Assembly (NCBI RefSeq): GCF_016722785.1
Contig: NZ_JAEQNE010000004.1
Span: forward strand, 186,001 to 250,000
From: Ramlibacter monticola
Lineage (GTDB): Bacteria > Pseudomonadota > Gammaproteobacteria > Burkholderiales > Burkholderiaceae_C
Length of the DNA stretch: 64,000 nucleotides
Direction of reading: 5' to 3'
Shown: one piece after another, positions 1 to 9,337 of the stretch
Layout: every line of letters starts with the position of its first letter
Position numbering within the stretch: position 1 is the stretch's first letter
Position numbers and translations under genes: made by a program
The notes under the pieces: generated by a model
Told to the model about the DNA's origin: nothing
Seen by the model: the letters and a program-made list of their open reading frames with translations, nothing else
The model's database searches: none

Positions 1-875
1 TCGGCGCTGGTGAAGCGGGTGTGCGCGATGCCCTTCACGCGCTTGAGCACCCGTTCCGCATCGACCAGCCCCGACAGCATGCCCTTGGGGAGGTCGACCT
101 GGCTGATGTCGCCGTTCACCACCGCCTTGCTGCCGAAGCCGATGCGCGTGAGGAACATCTTCATCTGCTCGGGCGTCGTGTTCTGCGCCTCGTCGAGGAT
201 CACAAAGGCGTTGTTCAGGGTGCGCCCGCGCATGAAGGCCAGCGGGGCGATCTCCAGCGCGTTGCGCTCGAACGCCTTGACGACGCGGTCGAAGCCCATG
301 AGGTCGTACAGCGCGTCGTACAGCGGGCGCAGGTACGGGTCCACCTTCTGCGTCAGGTCGCCGGGCAGGAAGCCGAGCTTCTCGCCCGCCTCCACGGCGG
401 GGCGGGTGAGCACGATGCGCTGCACCGCGTTGCGCTCCAGCGCGTCGACCGCGCAGGCCACGGCGAGGTAGGTCTTGCCGGTGCCGGCCGGCCCGATGCC
501 GAAGGTGATGTCGTGGTTGGTGATGTTGTCCAGGTACACGCTCTGGTTGGGCGTGCGGGCCTTGAGGTCCGCGCGGCGCGTGTGCAGGACCAGGGCGCCG
601 TCCTCGTCCTCCTCCATCATCGCGCCGTCGCCGGCCAGCATCAGCTGCACCTTCTCCTTCGCGATGCTGCGGGAGGACATCTCGTACATCGCCTGCAGGA
701 CGTCCATGGCGCGCTGCGCCTTGGCCCGGGGCCCTTCGACCCGGAAGTGCTCGGCGCGGTGCCCGATGCGGACCTGCAGCGCCTCCTCGATGGTGCGGAG
801 GTGTTCGTCCATGGCGCCGCAGAGGTGCGAGAGCCGGGAGTTGTTCAAGGGGCTGAAGGCGTGTCGGAGAATCAA
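1..875 (-). CDS. phoH: PhoH family ATPase, 3' end outside the window
   Basis: PhoH-like protein: a P-loop ATPase related to the helicase-1 N-terminal fold, often linked to RNA metabolism. About 291 residues are visible and the C-terminus runs off the left edge. Translating the minus strand shows a Walker A motif GPAGTGKT at residues 128-135 and a downstream ILDEAQN Walker B-type motif. I chose the TTG at 873-875, which gives the MILRHAF start typical of the family; an in-frame ATG at 810-812 is the alternative but would remove the conserved N-terminal segment. It is divergent from ruvA with a 27-base gap, so both promoters must lie in or near coding sequence. Family assignment is secure; the exact cellular role of PhoH is not established. 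Confidence 0.93.
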   Translation of the reverse strand, partial: MILRHAFSPLNNSRLSHLCGAMDEHLRTIEEALQVRIGHRAEHFRVEGPRAKAQRAMDVLQAMYEMSSRSIAKEKVQLMLAGDGAMMEEDEDGALVLHTRRADLKARTPNQSVYLDNITNHDITFGIGPAGTGKTYLAVACAVDALERNAVQRIVLTRPAVEAGEKLGFLPGDLTQKVDPYLRPLYDALYDLMGFDRVVKAFERNALEIAPLAFMRGRTLNNAFVILDEAQNTTPEQMKMFLTRIGFGSKAVVNGDISQVDLPKGMLSGLVDAERVLKRVKGIAHTRFTSA

Positions 876-902
876 CGTGATAATCCCGGGAGAGGGATCG
901 CA

Positions 903-1478
903 ATGATAGGCAAATTGACGGGGACGCTGAGCGAGAAGAACCCGCCGCAGGTGCTGGTGGACTGCCATGGCGTCGGCTACGAGGTCGACGTTCCCATGAG
1001 CACCTTCTACAACCTGCCCGGCGTCGGCGAGAAGGTGTCGCTGCTGACGCACTTCGTCGTGCGCGAGGACGCGCAGATCCTGTTCGGCTTCGGCTCCGCC
1101 GGCGAGCGCGAAGCCTTCCGCCAGCTCATCCGGATTTCGGGCGTGGGCCCGCGCACCGCGCTGGCGGTGCTGAGCGGCATGAGCGTGGGCGACATCGGCC
1201 AGGCCGTCACGCAGCAGGACGCGAGCCGGCTGGTGAAGATCCCCGGCATCGGCAAGAAGACCGCGGAGCGGCTGCTGCTGGAGCTCAAAGGCAAGATCGG
1301 CGCCGACCTGGGCCACGTCGGCACGGGGCCGGTCGACGACCACCAGGGTGACATCCTGCAGGCGCTGGTGGCCCTGGGCTACAGCGACAAGGAGGCGCAG
1401 GCCGCCCTGAAGTCGCTGCCGAAGGACGTGAGCGTGAGCGATGGCATCAAGCAGGCGCTGAAGGCACTGGCCCGATGA
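903..1478 (+). CDS. ruvA: Holliday junction branch migration subunit RuvA
   Basis: RuvA tetramers bind four-way Holliday junctions and load the RuvB motor for branch migration in recombinational repair. The 191-residue protein has the normal length. It starts MIGKLTGTL with the OB-fold domain, followed by two helix-hairpin-helix motifs ([14 protein letters not shown] and [16 protein letters not shown]), an acidic flexible linker and the C-terminal RuvB-binding three-helix domain. The ATG at 903 is preceded by a GAGAGGGA-type ribosome binding site. ruvB follows on the same strand after 91 bases that hold a hairpin repeat. ruvC is not in the window, as is common when ruvC lies elsewhere. Confidence 0.97.
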   Translation: MIGKLTGTLSEKNPPQVLVDCHGVGYEVDVPMSTFYNLPGVGEKVSLLTHFVVREDAQILFGFGSAGEREAFRQLIRISGVGPRTALAVLSGMSVGDIGQAVTQQDASRLVKIPGIGKKTAERLLLELKGKIGADLGHVGTGPVDDHQGDILQALVALGYSDKEAQAALKSLPKDVSVSDGIKQALKALAR

Positions 1479-1508
1479 GCGCCGCACGGCCGCCCGAAGG
1501 CGCTCGCC

Positions 1509-1526
1509 CCCTCCGCTTGCGGAGGG
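1509..1526. repeat. GC-rich hairpin in the ruvA-ruvB spacer
   Basis: The arms CCCTCCGC (1509-1516) and GCGGAGGG (1519-1526) form a perfect inverted repeat separated by two bases. It sits in the only sizeable gap between ruvA and ruvB, and the rest of the spacer is also strongly GC-rich and self-complementary. There is no following T tract, so it is more likely a REP-like dispersed repeat or an mRNA processing or stability element than a terminator. Whether it recurs in the genome cannot be judged here. Confidence 0.45.
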
Positions 1527-1569
1527 CGGAGGCGCAGGCCGCGCAGCGGACCAGCCTGGGGGAGGACTC

Positions 1570-2628
1570 GTGACCATCCAGACCGACGACTTCGCGCCGC
1601 CGCCGTCCAAGCGGGTCGTTTCCGCCGCGCCGGTGTCGCCGGCCGAAGAGGCGCTGGAGCGGGCCCTTCGGCCGAAAGGCCTGAAGGAATACGTCGGCCA
1701 GGCCAAGACGCGCGAGCAGCTGGAGATCTTCATCGGCGCGGCCCGCAAGCGCGGCGAGGCGCTGGACCACGTGCTGCTGTTCGGCCCCCCTGGCCTCGGC
1801 AAGACGACGCTGTCGCACATCATCGCCCACGAGCTGGGCGTGAACCTGCGCCAGACCTCCGGCCCAGTGCTGGAGAAGCCCAAGGACCTGGCCGCGCTGC
1901 TGACCAACCTGGAGCGCAACGACGTCCTGTTCATCGACGAGATCCACCGCCTCTCGCCGGTGGTGGAGGAAATCCTCTACCCCGCGCTGGAGGACTACCA
2001 GATCGACATCATGATCGGCGAAGGCCCCGCGGCCCGCTCGATCAAGCTGGACCTGCAGCCCTTCACGCTGGTGGGCGCGACCACGCGCGCCGGCATGCTG
2101 ACCAACCCCCTGCGCGACCGCTTCGGCATCGTGGCGCGGCTGGAGTTCTACACGGCGGAGGAGCTGACGCTGATCGTGCACCGCAGCGCGCGGCTGCTCA
2201 GCGCGCCGATCGACGCCGAGGGCGCGGCGGAGATCGCATGCCGCTCGCGCGGCACGCCCCGCATCGCCAACCGCCTGCTGCGCCGCGTGCGCGACTACGC
2301 CGACGTCAAGGGCACCGGCCACATCTCGCGCGACATCGCGCAGAAGGCGCTGGCGATGCTGGACGTCGACCCGCAAGGCTTCGACGTCATGGACCGCAAG
2401 CTGCTGGAGGCCGTGATCCACCGCTTCGACGGCGGCCCCGTGGGCCTGGACAACGTCGCCGCCTCCATCGGCGAGGAGCGCGACACCATCGAGGACGTGA
2501 TCGAGCCCTACCTGATCCAGCAAGGCTACCTGCAGCGCACGCCGCGCGGCCGCGTCGCCACGATGGCGGCCTACCGCCACCTGGGCGTCACGCCGCCGCG
2601 CCCGGAAGGCGGCTTGTTCGAGTCCTGA
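1570..2628 (+). CDS. ruvB: Holliday junction branch migration ATPase RuvB
   Basis: RuvB is the hexameric AAA+ motor that drives branch migration on RuvA-bound Holliday junctions. Its 352 residues match the family length. Visible features are Walker A GPPGLGKT at residues 72-79, a Walker B-type FIDEIHRL, a sensor 1 region (GATTRAGML), the arginine-finger region (PLRDRFG) and the C-terminal winged helix containing [15 protein letters not shown]. The start is a GTG at 1570 behind a strong GGGGGAGG site. The 3' end overlaps the stop-codon end of the convergent membrane protein gene by 41 bases. Confidence 0.97.
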   Translation: MTIQTDDFAPPPSKRVVSAAPVSPAEEALERALRPKGLKEYVGQAKTREQLEIFIGAARKRGEALDHVLLFGPPGLGKTTLSHIIAHELGVNLRQTSGPVLEKPKDLAALLTNLERNDVLFIDEIHRLSPVVEEILYPALEDYQIDIMIGEGPAARSIKLDLQPFTLVGATTRAGMLTNPLRDRFGIVARLEFYTAEELTLIVHRSARLLSAPIDAEGAAEIACRSRGTPRIANRLLRRVRDYADVKGTGHISRDIAQKALAMLDVDPQGFDVMDRKLLEAVIHRFDGGPVGLDNVAASIGEERDTIEDVIEPYLIQQGYLQRTPRGRVATMAAYRHLGVTPPRPEGGLFES

Positions 2629-4342
2629 GCAGCGGGGAAGGGGCGCTCGCCGTCCGCGCGTTGTGGACGATCAGGACCTGCGCCACGTAGTACGTCGAGA
2701 GGATCCACAGCGGGGCCAGCGGCACCGGCAGCGCGAACCGGTGGATCGCGAGGATCGCGTCGCTGAGCATGAACACCGCCGCGCCGGCCGCGACGCCCAG
2801 GGAGGCGCGATCGCGCAGCAAGGTCGCCCGCCCGATCGCCTGCGCCGCCATCAGCGCGATCACGATCGCATAGGCCGTGACCGCGATCTGCAGCACGGGG
2901 CCGAGGCGGGGCAGCAGCACCGCGAGCATCAGCGCCGCGACGGCCAGCGTGCCGGCCAGCGCGCGGCCGCTCGGGAACCAGCGCACTCCCTGGCGGAACA
3001 GCGCCAGGTAGCAGAGGTGCGCGGCGAGGAAGCTCGCCAGGCCGGGGATGAAGAAGCCCTCGAACATCAGGAACACGTCGCCCGCCAGGCACAGCGCGAG
3101 CGCCGCCACCAGCACCAGGCCGTTGCGGCCGGAGTCCCGCCGCGCGGCGACCCAGGCGATCGCGAGCAGCATCGCCAGCGGCTTGAACGCGCGGTGCCAC
3201 TCGATCCAGCCTTCGGCGGCCGTGGCCGTCGCCAGCGCGGCCGCTTCGATCAGCAGCACCTCGATCGCGTCCAGCCGGCCCTGCATGGCGGCACCGACCG
3301 CCCACAAGGCCGCGGTCAGCACGGCCAGCCACGTCGCCCCACGCACCAGCGGAAGGCCGTCGGCGTACCAGAGGAACAGCGCCACCCCCGCGAGGATCGT
3401 CGCGAACTGCACGCCCGCGAACCACGCGAGGGAACGCGTCATGGCCGGGTGGTAGCGCGTCACGCGGTCGAGCGCGAACGGCGGCTTGGGGAAGCGCTCG
3501 GCGACGTCGGCCGGCCGCCACCCGGGCGGCTTGAACCACACCCGCAGCTTGTCGCCCCAGGCGCCCGCGTGCCAGCTATCGCGCGCCAGCGCCCAGTACA
3601 CCTCCAGGTTGGACCACAGCGGATCCCAGCTTTCCAGGGGCGCGCGGGTGCCGTAGACGCAGCGCTCGTCCTCTTCGCGGAAGCTGCCGAACAGGCGGTC
3701 CCACACGATCAGGATGCCGCCGTAGTTGCGATCGAGGTAGGCGTCGTTCACCGCGTGGTGCACGCGGTGGTTGGACGGCGAGCAGAACCAGCGGTCGAAC
3801 CATCCGAGCTTGCCCACGTGCTCGGTGTGCACCCAGAACTGGTACAGCAGGTCGACCAGGGCCACCACTGCGAACACCAGCGGCGGCACGCCGGCCACCG
3901 CCATCGGCAGGTAGAAGATCCAGCCGAGCAGCGCCCCGGAGCTGGTCTGGCGCAGCGCGGTCGAGAGGTTGTAGTCCTGGCTCTGGTGGTGCACCACGTG
4001 GGCCGCCCAGAACACCGCCATTTCGTGGCCGGCGCGGTGCAGCCAGTAGTAGCAGAAGTCGTAGAAGACGAGCGCGAGCAGCCAGCCGGCCGGCGAGGTC
4101 CAGAACGCGTCTTCGCGCACCAGGGCCGCGTGCGCGAAGACCGCCGTGTAGATGCCCACCTGCAACAGGGGCGTGAGGACCGCGGTGAGCTGGCTCAGCA
4201 TGCCCAGCGAGATGCTGTTGATCGCGTCGTTCAGGCGATAGGTATCGCGCCCACGCCAGCGCCCCCAGGCGTACTCCGCGGCGATCAGCAGGAGGAACAC
4301 CGGTGTCGCGAGGACGATCACCTGGCTGGGGGACAGTGCCAT
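2588..4342 (-). CDS. Fatty acid hydroxylase/sterol desaturase domain fused to a YhhN (lysoplasmalogenase-like) domain
   Basis: A 584-residue multi-pass membrane protein made of two enzyme families. Residues about 1-280 form a di-iron fatty acid hydroxylase domain with histidine boxes HRAGH (102-106), HVVHH (115-119), HTEH (172-175) and HRVHH (192-196). After a linker, residues about 330-575 are a run of hydrophobic helices with YhhN/TMEM86 signatures such as GDVFLMFEG and [10 protein letters not shown]. The nearest functional analogue of the first half is alkylglycerol monooxygenase (ether-lipid cleavage); YhhN/TMEM86 proteins include lysoplasmalogenases (vinyl-ether cleavage). A combined ether-lipid degradation role is therefore inferred, not shown. 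The ATG start leaves 19 bases to the upstream aldolase-like gene, suggesting co-transcription. Confidence 0.85.
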   Translation of the reverse strand: MALSPSQVIVLATPVFLLLIAAEYAWGRWRGRDTYRLNDAINSISLGMLSQLTAVLTPLLQVGIYTAVFAHAALVREDAFWTSPAGWLLALVFYDFCYYWLHRAGHEMAVFWAAHVVHHQSQDYNLSTALRQTSSGALLGWIFYLPMAVAGVPPLVFAVVALVDLLYQFWVHTEHVGKLGWFDRWFCSPSNHRVHHAVNDAYLDRNYGGILIVWDRLFGSFREEDERCVYGTRAPLESWDPLWSNLEVYWALARDSWHAGAWGDKLRVWFKPPGWRPADVAERFPKPPFALDRVTRYHPAMTRSLAWFAGVQFATILAGVALFLWYADGLPLVRGATWLAVLTAALWAVGAAMQGRLDAIEVLLIEAAALATATAAEGWIEWHRAFKPLAMLLAIAWVAARRDSGRNGLVLVAALALCLAGDVFLMFEGFFIPGLASFLAAHLCYLALFRQGVRWFPSGRALAGTLAVAALMLAVLLPRLGPVLQIAVTAYAIVIALMAAQAIGRATLLRDRASLGVAAGAAVFMLSDAILAIHRFALPVPLAPLWILSTYYVAQVLIVHNARTASAPSPLLRTRTSRLPGAAA

Positions 4343-4361
4343 CCAGCCATTCTGCGACGCT

Positions 4362-5555
4362 TCAGGTCAGGGCCGCTCTGGCGTCTACCCGGATGATCTT
4401 GTCGACGCGGCCGCGCTCCAGCCCGCCCACGACGCCGATCAGGTGGTTGTGCAGGTTCACCGTGGGGTCGCAGTGCCCCGGGATCAGCCAGATCGTTTCG
4501 TCCAGGCGCGGCACCCGCTGGTTGGCCCCCGCGGGCTTCAGGATGCCGTGCTCGTCGCCGCCATTGAGGTACTCGAGTTCGCCGGTGGGCTCCAGCGCGA
4601 GCACCCGGGGCAGGCCCGAATCGATCGCGTGGCTCTTGTGGCCCGCGTCGCAGACCGCGTGGTGCGGACCCGCGCTCATGACCTGCGACTTGACGAACAG
4701 CGCGTGCTCGAACTGCGGCTGCGCCGGGTCGCGCTCGTTGGCCGCGTAGTCGGCGTCCATGAACAGGAAGGAGCCGGCCTGCAGCTCGCCGTACACGCCG
4801 CTGGCGGCCTCGCACACCATGCTGCCGGTGCCGGCCCCCGTGACCAGGTCGACGGGGATGCCCTCGCGTTCGATCAGGCCGCGCGCCAGCTGCACGTCCT
4901 GGACCACCCGCGCGATCGCCTCGCGCCGCGCCTGCGGCGTGGGCAGGTGCTGCGCCTTGCCGTGGTAGGCCTGCAGGCCGGCGAAGCGCAGCGCGGGGTG
5001 CCTGCGAATCTCCAGCGCGAGTTCGAGCGCGGGCCGCCCCGGGGGCACGCCGCAGCGGCCCTGGCCGACGTCGATCTCCACGAACACGTCGATCACCGCC
5101 GGCGGGCCGCCGTGGCGCCGGTCGTTCATGGCGTTGGCGAGGCGCCCCACGCCTTCGAGGCTGTCGACCGCGATGGCGAGCCTGCCGTTCTCGACGGCGA
5201 GCCGGTGCGCCAGTTCGGCCACGCGTGCGAGCTTGGCCGGTGCGACCACCTCGTTGCTGATGTACACGTGGTGGATGCCGGCCGCCACCATCGCCTCGGC
5301 CTCGGCCGTCTTCTGCACGCAGATGCCGACCGCGCCTGCCTGCATCTGCAGCCGCGCGAGCGCCGAGCTCTTGTGCATCTTCGCGTGCGGGCGCCAGCGG
5401 ATGTCGTGCTTGCGCGCGAATTCCGCCATGCGCCCGAGGTTGCGCTGCATGGCGTCGAGGTCGACGACCAGCGCGGGCGTGTCGATCGCGGCGACCGGCT
5501 GGCCGACCAGCCGGATCAGGTTTTCAGAAAGAGGTGCTTTCGTCGAATGCGGCAT
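4362..5555 (-). CDS. DSD1/D-threonine aldolase family PLP enzyme
   Basis: A fold-type III PLP enzyme with an alanine racemase-like N-terminal barrel and a metal-binding C-terminal domain, like D-threonine aldolase and 3-hydroxy-D-aspartate aldolase or dehydratase. At 397 residues it is close to the family length. The PLP lysine is expected in RPHAKMHKS at Lys59. The C-terminal metal site is visible as PGHCDPTVNLH, with His361 and Asp363 in the positions that bind Mn or Zn in D-threonine aldolases. The substrate is probably a beta-hydroxy D-amino acid but cannot be fixed from sequence. Its start overlaps the end of the histidine phosphatase gene by 32 bases, so the two are probably translated from one mRNA. 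Confidence 0.87.
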   Translation of the reverse strand: MPHSTKAPLSENLIRLVGQPVAAIDTPALVVDLDAMQRNLGRMAEFARKHDIRWRPHAKMHKSSALARLQMQAGAVGICVQKTAEAEAMVAAGIHHVYISNEVVAPAKLARVAELAHRLAVENGRLAIAVDSLEGVGRLANAMNDRRHGGPPAVIDVFVEIDVGQGRCGVPPGRPALELALEIRRHPALRFAGLQAYHGKAQHLPTPQARREAIARVVQDVQLARGLIEREGIPVDLVTGAGTGSMVCEAASGVYGELQAGSFLFMDADYAANERDPAQPQFEHALFVKSQVMSAGPHHAVCDAGHKSHAIDSGLPRVLALEPTGELEYLNGGDEHGILKPAGANQRVPRLDETIWLIPGHCDPTVNLHNHLIGVVGGLERGRVDKIIRVDARAALT

Positions 5556-6168
5556 GTTCCAGGTGCTGGGTGTCCGACCAGCCCACGAGCGTGAAGCCCT
5601 GCGGGGTCCACAGCAGCCGGTTGATGGCGCCGTTGGGGAGCTGCCAGGTGCGCGGCGAGTTCACGGCCTGGCCGGTGGCGATGCGGTAGAGCGTGTCGAG
5701 CACGCCCCCGTGGGCCACGATGGCGATCTGCTCGCCGGAATGGCGCGAGGCGAGATCGTTGACGGTGTGGCCGACCCGTTCGCGCAGCTGCAGCAGCGAC
5801 TCGCCGCCTTCGGGCGGCGCCCACTCGGGGATGCGCTTGCGCCAGTTCAGCGCGTGCTCGGGCCAGTTCCGCTGGATCTCCTCGAAGGTCTTGCCCTCGA
5901 ACATGCCGAAGTGCCGCTCGCGCAGGCCGGCATGGGCGATGACCGGGATGCGCGCGGCCTCGCCGATGGCCTGCGCCGTTTCGTGCGCCCGCCCAAGGTC
6001 GCTGGAGTAGATGGCCGTGAGGTCCTCGCCGCAGAGGGCCTGGCCCACGCGGCGGGCCTGCCAGCGCCCGGTGTCGTTCAGCGCGATGTCGAGTTGTCCC
6101 TGGATGCGCGCGTCGACGTTCCAGGCCGTCTCGCCATGCCGAACGGCAATGATGCGGGTGGCTTCCAT
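5524..6168 (-). CDS. Histidine phosphatase (phosphoglycerate mutase-like) family protein
   Basis: A 214-residue histidine phosphatase with the N-terminal catalytic motif RHGETAWN, where His11 would be phosphorylated, and the second catalytic histidine in IVAHGGVLD. Other conserved pieces are the arginine in YSSDLGRAHETA and the acid in LRERHFGMFEG. Members include cofactor-dependent phosphoglycerate mutase-like phosphatases, GpmB and alpha-ribazole phosphatase (CobC), so the physiological substrate is open. No cobalamin genes lie nearby. It precedes and overlaps the aldolase-like gene and follows a 73-base gap from the DUF4136 lipoprotein gene, all on the minus strand. Confidence 0.88.
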   Translation of the reverse strand: MEATRIIAVRHGETAWNVDARIQGQLDIALNDTGRWQARRVGQALCGEDLTAIYSSDLGRAHETAQAIGEAARIPVIAHAGLRERHFGMFEGKTFEEIQRNWPEHALNWRKRIPEWAPPEGGESLLQLRERVGHTVNDLASRHSGEQIAIVAHGGVLDTLYRIATGQAVNSPRTWQLPNGAINRLLWTPQGFTLVGWSDTQHLEHAAFDESTSF

Positions 6169-6241
6169 ACGGCCGCATTGTATGGACCCCCCATACCCGG
6201 TCCGTGGATAACCCTTCGCCGACCCGTCGGACCGGCCCCGA

Positions 6242-6856
6242 TCAGCTGCTGCCCTGCCCCATCTGGATGTCCACGCGGCGCGGGCCCGGCGGCGGGGTGG
6301 GGAAGCCCTGCATGGCCGCCTCGAACATCGCCGGCAGCACCGCCTGGTGGTCCAGCCAGGGGCCGTCGTTGCTGGCGTGGGTCTCGTACACCACGCGGTT
6401 GGAGGCGAGCTCGCGCACGATCACGCTGACCTCGCGGTGGACCCAGTAGGTCTCGGTGGAGGGCCAGGGACCGCCCAGGCCGACGCCGAAATGGCGGGCG
6501 CCGTAGCCCACGCCCCAGCCGCCGCCCCAGCCCCAGCCCCAGGGGTCGGCGTACGGCGACAGGGTGCGCTCGGTCCGGGCCCCGACCTGGACGCTGTAGC
6601 GGGGCGCGCCATCGTCGCGGCGCAGCCCCGCCTTGTGCAGGGCCGGGTCGGCGAGCGCCTCCAGGGCCAGCTGGTTGGGGTCCTGCTGCTGGGACAGCGA
6701 ACGCTCGAACCGGTAAGTGGGCTGCGCAGGCAGGGCGGCGAGCTGGGAGAAGGACTGGACCTGGTTGTCCAGCAGGTAGGTGGAGGCGCAGCCTGACAGC
6801 AGCGCCATCGCGCCGGCCAGGACCCAGAAGCGCAGGAAAGGCACGAACCCGGTCAT
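6242..6856 (-). CDS. DUF4136 family lipoprotein
   Basis: A 204-residue predicted outer-membrane or periplasmic lipoprotein. The N-terminus has a hydrophobic signal ending in the lipobox LSGC with Cys23 as the lipidation site. The remainder fits DUF4136: a YRFERSLSQQ beta segment, a glycine/tryptophan-rich stretch around residues 100-125 (GWGWGGGWG) and a C-terminal VYETHASNDG region. The biochemical function of DUF4136 proteins is unknown. It lies 31 bases downstream of ttcA on the same strand and may be read from the ttcA promoter. Confidence 0.85.
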   Translation of the reverse strand: MTGFVPFLRFWVLAGAMALLSGCASTYLLDNQVQSFSQLAALPAQPTYRFERSLSQQQDPNQLALEALADPALHKAGLRRDDGAPRYSVQVGARTERTLSPYADPWGWGWGGGWGVGYGARHFGVGLGGPWPSTETYWVHREVSVIVRELASNRVVYETHASNDGPWLDHQAVLPAMFEAAMQGFPTPPPGPRRVDIQMGQGSS

Positions 6857-6887
6857 GGAAGCTCCAGAGGGCGCGCCGCCACGCGCC

Positions 6888-7814
6888 CTACACCTTGATC
6901 GCCTGCAGCGCGGGGAGCGCGCCCGCGACCGGGAATTCCTCCGGGTCGAAGGCCTTGTCGCCGTCTTCGCTGGGTACGCCGGTGGCGGCCAGGCTGGCGA
7001 AATCGTAGAGGCTTCCGTCCGCCAGGTGGGACGGCACCACGTTCTGCAAGGCGTGCAGCATGTTGTCGAGGCGACCGGGGAAGCGCTTGTCCCACTCGCG
7101 CAGCATCTCGCCCACCTGCTTGCGCTGCAGGTTCTCCTGGCTGCCGCACAGGGTGCAGGGAATGATGGGGAATTCGCGCACCTGGGCCCAGCGCACGAGG
7201 TCCTTCTCGTTCACGTAGGCCAGCGGGCGGATCACCACGTGGCGGCCGTCATCGCTTTGCAGCTTCGGCGGCATGCCCTTGAGCTTGCCGCCGAAGAACA
7301 TGTTGAGGAACAGCGTCTGCAGGATGTCGTCGCGGTGGTGGCCCAGCGCGATCTTGGTCGCGCCCAGCTCGCTCGCCACGCGATAGAGGATGCCGCGGCG
7401 CAGCCGGCTGCACAGGCTGCACATCGTCTTGCCCTCGGGGATCTTGTCCTTGACGATGGAGTAGGTGTCCTGCTCTTCGATGCGGAAGGGGACGCCGAGG
7501 TTTCGCAGGTAGTCGGGCAGCACGTGCGCGGGAAAGCCGGGCTGCTTCTGGTCCAAGTTGACGGCGACGAGCTCGAAGCTGACGGGCGCGCGGCGCTGCA
7601 GCTTCATCAGGATGTCCAGCAGGGCATAGCTGTCCTTGCCGCCCGACAGGCAGACCATCACCTTGTCGCCCGGCTCGATCATCCGGTAGTCGCCGATGGC
7701 CTGGCCGACCAGGCGGCACAGGCGCTTCTCCAGCTTGTGGTTCTCGCGTTCGATCCTCGCGCCGGGGGCGGCGGAGGCGGGGGTGGGGTCTTGCTCGATC
7801 CAGACGGCGCTCAT
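6888..7814 (-). CDS. ttcA: tRNA 2-thiocytidine(32) synthetase TtcA
   Basis: TtcA thiolates cytidine 32 in certain tRNAs using ATP and an iron-sulfur cluster. The 308-residue protein carries the PP-loop SGGKDS at residues 57-62, the CSLC pair at Cys132/Cys135 (motif [10 protein letters not shown]) and the later CTLC pair at Cys220/Cys223, together the hallmark of the family. The reading frame stays open upstream, but the ATG at 7812-7814 (MSAVWIEQ) starts the conserved protein and lies 31 bases after the end of the structured repeat element. It is the first gene after the sensor kinase on the same strand. Confidence 0.95.
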   Translation of the reverse strand: MSAVWIEQDPTPASAAPGARIERENHKLEKRLCRLVGQAIGDYRMIEPGDKVMVCLSGGKDSYALLDILMKLQRRAPVSFELVAVNLDQKQPGFPAHVLPDYLRNLGVPFRIEEQDTYSIVKDKIPEGKTMCSLCSRLRRGILYRVASELGATKIALGHHRDDILQTLFLNMFFGGKLKGMPPKLQSDDGRHVVIRPLAYVNEKDLVRWAQVREFPIIPCTLCGSQENLQRKQVGEMLREWDKRFPGRLDNMLHALQNVVPSHLADGSLYDFASLAATGVPSEDGDKAFDPEEFPVAGALPALQAIKV

Positions 7815-7845
7815 GGTCCCGCCATTTTCGCATTGCGGCATCCTC

Positions 7846-7994
7846 GGAGCCTGGGCGGCAGGGAAATGGGCCTGCGAGCCCGCCAGCCGTTGTTGTGGGC
7901 TCCTCGTGTGGATCGACCACACGGCGTCGCCCACGCCTAGGCTGGCAGGCTCCCAGGCCCCGGCGCAGGCCCATTTCCCTGCCGCCCAGGCTCC
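7846..7994 (-). repeat. Nested palindromic element, copy 1 (149 bp, perfect 31-bp terminal inverted repeat)
   Basis: Arms at 7846-7876 and 7964-7994 are perfect 31-base reverse complements. Read on the minus strand, the interior contains three further stems: a 12-bp stem with one wobble, a 6-bp GTGGGC/GCCCAC stem and a 6-bp GTGTGG/CCACAC stem closing a 5-base loop. The homologous copy at 16587-16857 has the same order with different but still pairing stem bases and near-identical internal loops (TAGGC opposite AACAAC; GACGCC opposite GAGGA). The element lies between the sensor kinase and ttcA, and its 5' part encodes the last residues of the kinase. It could be a mobile MITE-like unit or a structured RNA. 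Confidence 0.85.
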
Positions 7995-9337
7995 CGGGCG
8001 CCCGGAAAGGCGGTTTCCACCCGCAAACCGCCCAGCCGCGGCGAGTCCTGCACCCGCAGCTGGGCGCCGTGCACGGCCGCGATCCGCTGGACGATCGACC
8101 AGCCGAGGCCGCTGCCGGCAGCCCCCGCGCCCGCGACCCGGAAGAAGCGCTCGCCGAGCCGGGCGAGGTCCTCCGGCGCCAGGCCGGGGCCGCTGTCCTC
8201 CACGACCAGCAGCACGCGGCCGCCGGCCTCCTCGACCCGGACCTCCACGCGCGCGCCCGGCGGGCTGTAGCGGATCGCGTTGTCGACGAGGTTGCGGCAC
8301 AGGGCGGCCAGCAGCGTCTCGTCGCCGGCGACGGCCGTCCGGGGGCCGGCGGTGAGGCCGACCGCCTGCTCCTTCGCGATCGCCGCTACGGCCAGGTCGG
8401 CCATGACGGACTGGACGACGGCCGCGAGGTTCACCAGGTCGGACGGCTGCGGCACCTCCGCCTCCAGCCGCGAGAGCATCAGCAACTGCTCCACCACGCG
8501 CGCGGCGCGGTCGCAGCCAGCCAGCGTGTGTTCCAGCGCCTGGCGCCGTTGCGGTTCGGCCGCCGCGCCCAGCGCCACCTGCGCCTGCGCGCGGATCGCG
8601 GCGATGGGCGTGCGCAGCTCGTGCGCCGCGTCGCCGGTGAAGCGGCGCTCGCGTTCCAGCAACTGCACGATGCGCCCGAACAGGCCGTTGAGCGCTTCGA
8701 GCAGCGGACGCATCTCGGCGGGTGCTTGGGCGGACGGGACGGGGCGCAGGTCGTCCGCCGGCCGGCGCGCCAGCGTTTCACCGAGGGCGCGCAGGGGCCG
8801 CACGCCGCGGGACACCGCCCACCAGCCCGCCACCGCCAGCAGCGGCAGGGCCACCAGCACTGGCCAGAGGGTGCTGCGCAGCACCGCCCGCAGGATGGCG
8901 TTGCGCGAGGCGGTCTGCTCGCCCACGAACACCTGCACGTCGTGCTCCGCGCCGCGGGTGGCGAAGACGCGCCAGTGGCGATTCGCGATGGAGACGGTGT
9001 GGATGCCGTAGGCGGCGGTGCCGTCGCCCACCATGGGCTCGTCGGGGGCATTGGCGGAGCGCAGCGCCAGCCGCCCCTCGTGGAAGACCTGGAAGGTCAC
9101 GCGGGGGCCGTAGCGATGCAGGGTGGGGGCATCGATCTTCTCGTCGCGGCCGCCGAACTCGCGCACCTGCTGCGCCACCAGCAGGGCGGCGGCCTGCGCG
9201 AGGTGGCCATCGAGCAGTTCGTCGAGCTCGTGGCGCGCGTCGTTCCAGGTGATGAGCGCCGCGACGAGCCACACCGCCAGCGAAGTCCCCAGCACCAGGC
9301 GCAGGAGGCGGGCGCGCAGCGACGGGCCCTTCAGCAT
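7937..9337 (-). CDS. QseC-type sensor histidine kinase
   Basis: A 466-residue inner-membrane sensor kinase of the QseC/PmrB group. It has a first transmembrane helix (about 12-31), a periplasmic sensor domain (about 32-155), a second helix (about 156-174), a HAMP-like segment, the H-box HELRTP with His239 as autophosphorylation site, an N-box ([10 protein letters not shown]) and G-boxes ([16 protein letters not shown]). It overlaps the response regulator gene by 7 bases. The last roughly 20 residues are read from the palindromic element, so the tail is unlikely to be conserved. The physical link to cytochrome genes suggests a redox or gas-related signal, which is inference. Confidence 0.92.
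   Translation of the reverse strand: MLKGPSLRARLLRLVLGTSLAVWLVAALITWNDARHELDELLDGHLAQAAALLVAQQVREFGGRDEKIDAPTLHRYGPRVTFQVFHEGRLALRSANAPDEPMVGDGTAAYGIHTVSIANRHWRVFATRGAEHDVQVFVGEQTASRNAILRAVLRSTLWPVLVALPLLAVAGWWAVSRGVRPLRALGETLARRPADDLRPVPSAQAPAEMRPLLEALNGLFGRIVQLLERERRFTGDAAHELRTPIAAIRAQAQVALGAAAEPQRRQALEHTLAGCDRAARVVEQLLMLSRLEAEVPQPSDLVNLAAVVQSVMADLAVAAIAKEQAVGLTAGPRTAVAGDETLLAALCRNLVDNAIRYSPPGARVEVRVEEAGGRVLLVVEDSGPGLAPEDLARLGERFFRVAGAGAAGSGLGWSIVQRIAAVHGAQLRVQDSPRLGGLRVETAFPGAREPGRQGNGPAPGPGSLPA

Noticed and set aside
21..902. Plus-strand open frame running into ruvA
   Set aside because: It is antisense to phoH; its residues are Arg/His/Leu/Val-rich without domains. Only the part from 903 is RuvA.
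7846..7994. Integron attC-like recombination site
   Set aside because: The folded shape and an AACAAC segment are suggestive, but no RYYYAAC/GTTRRRY box pair is opposed correctly and no integrase or cassette array is present.
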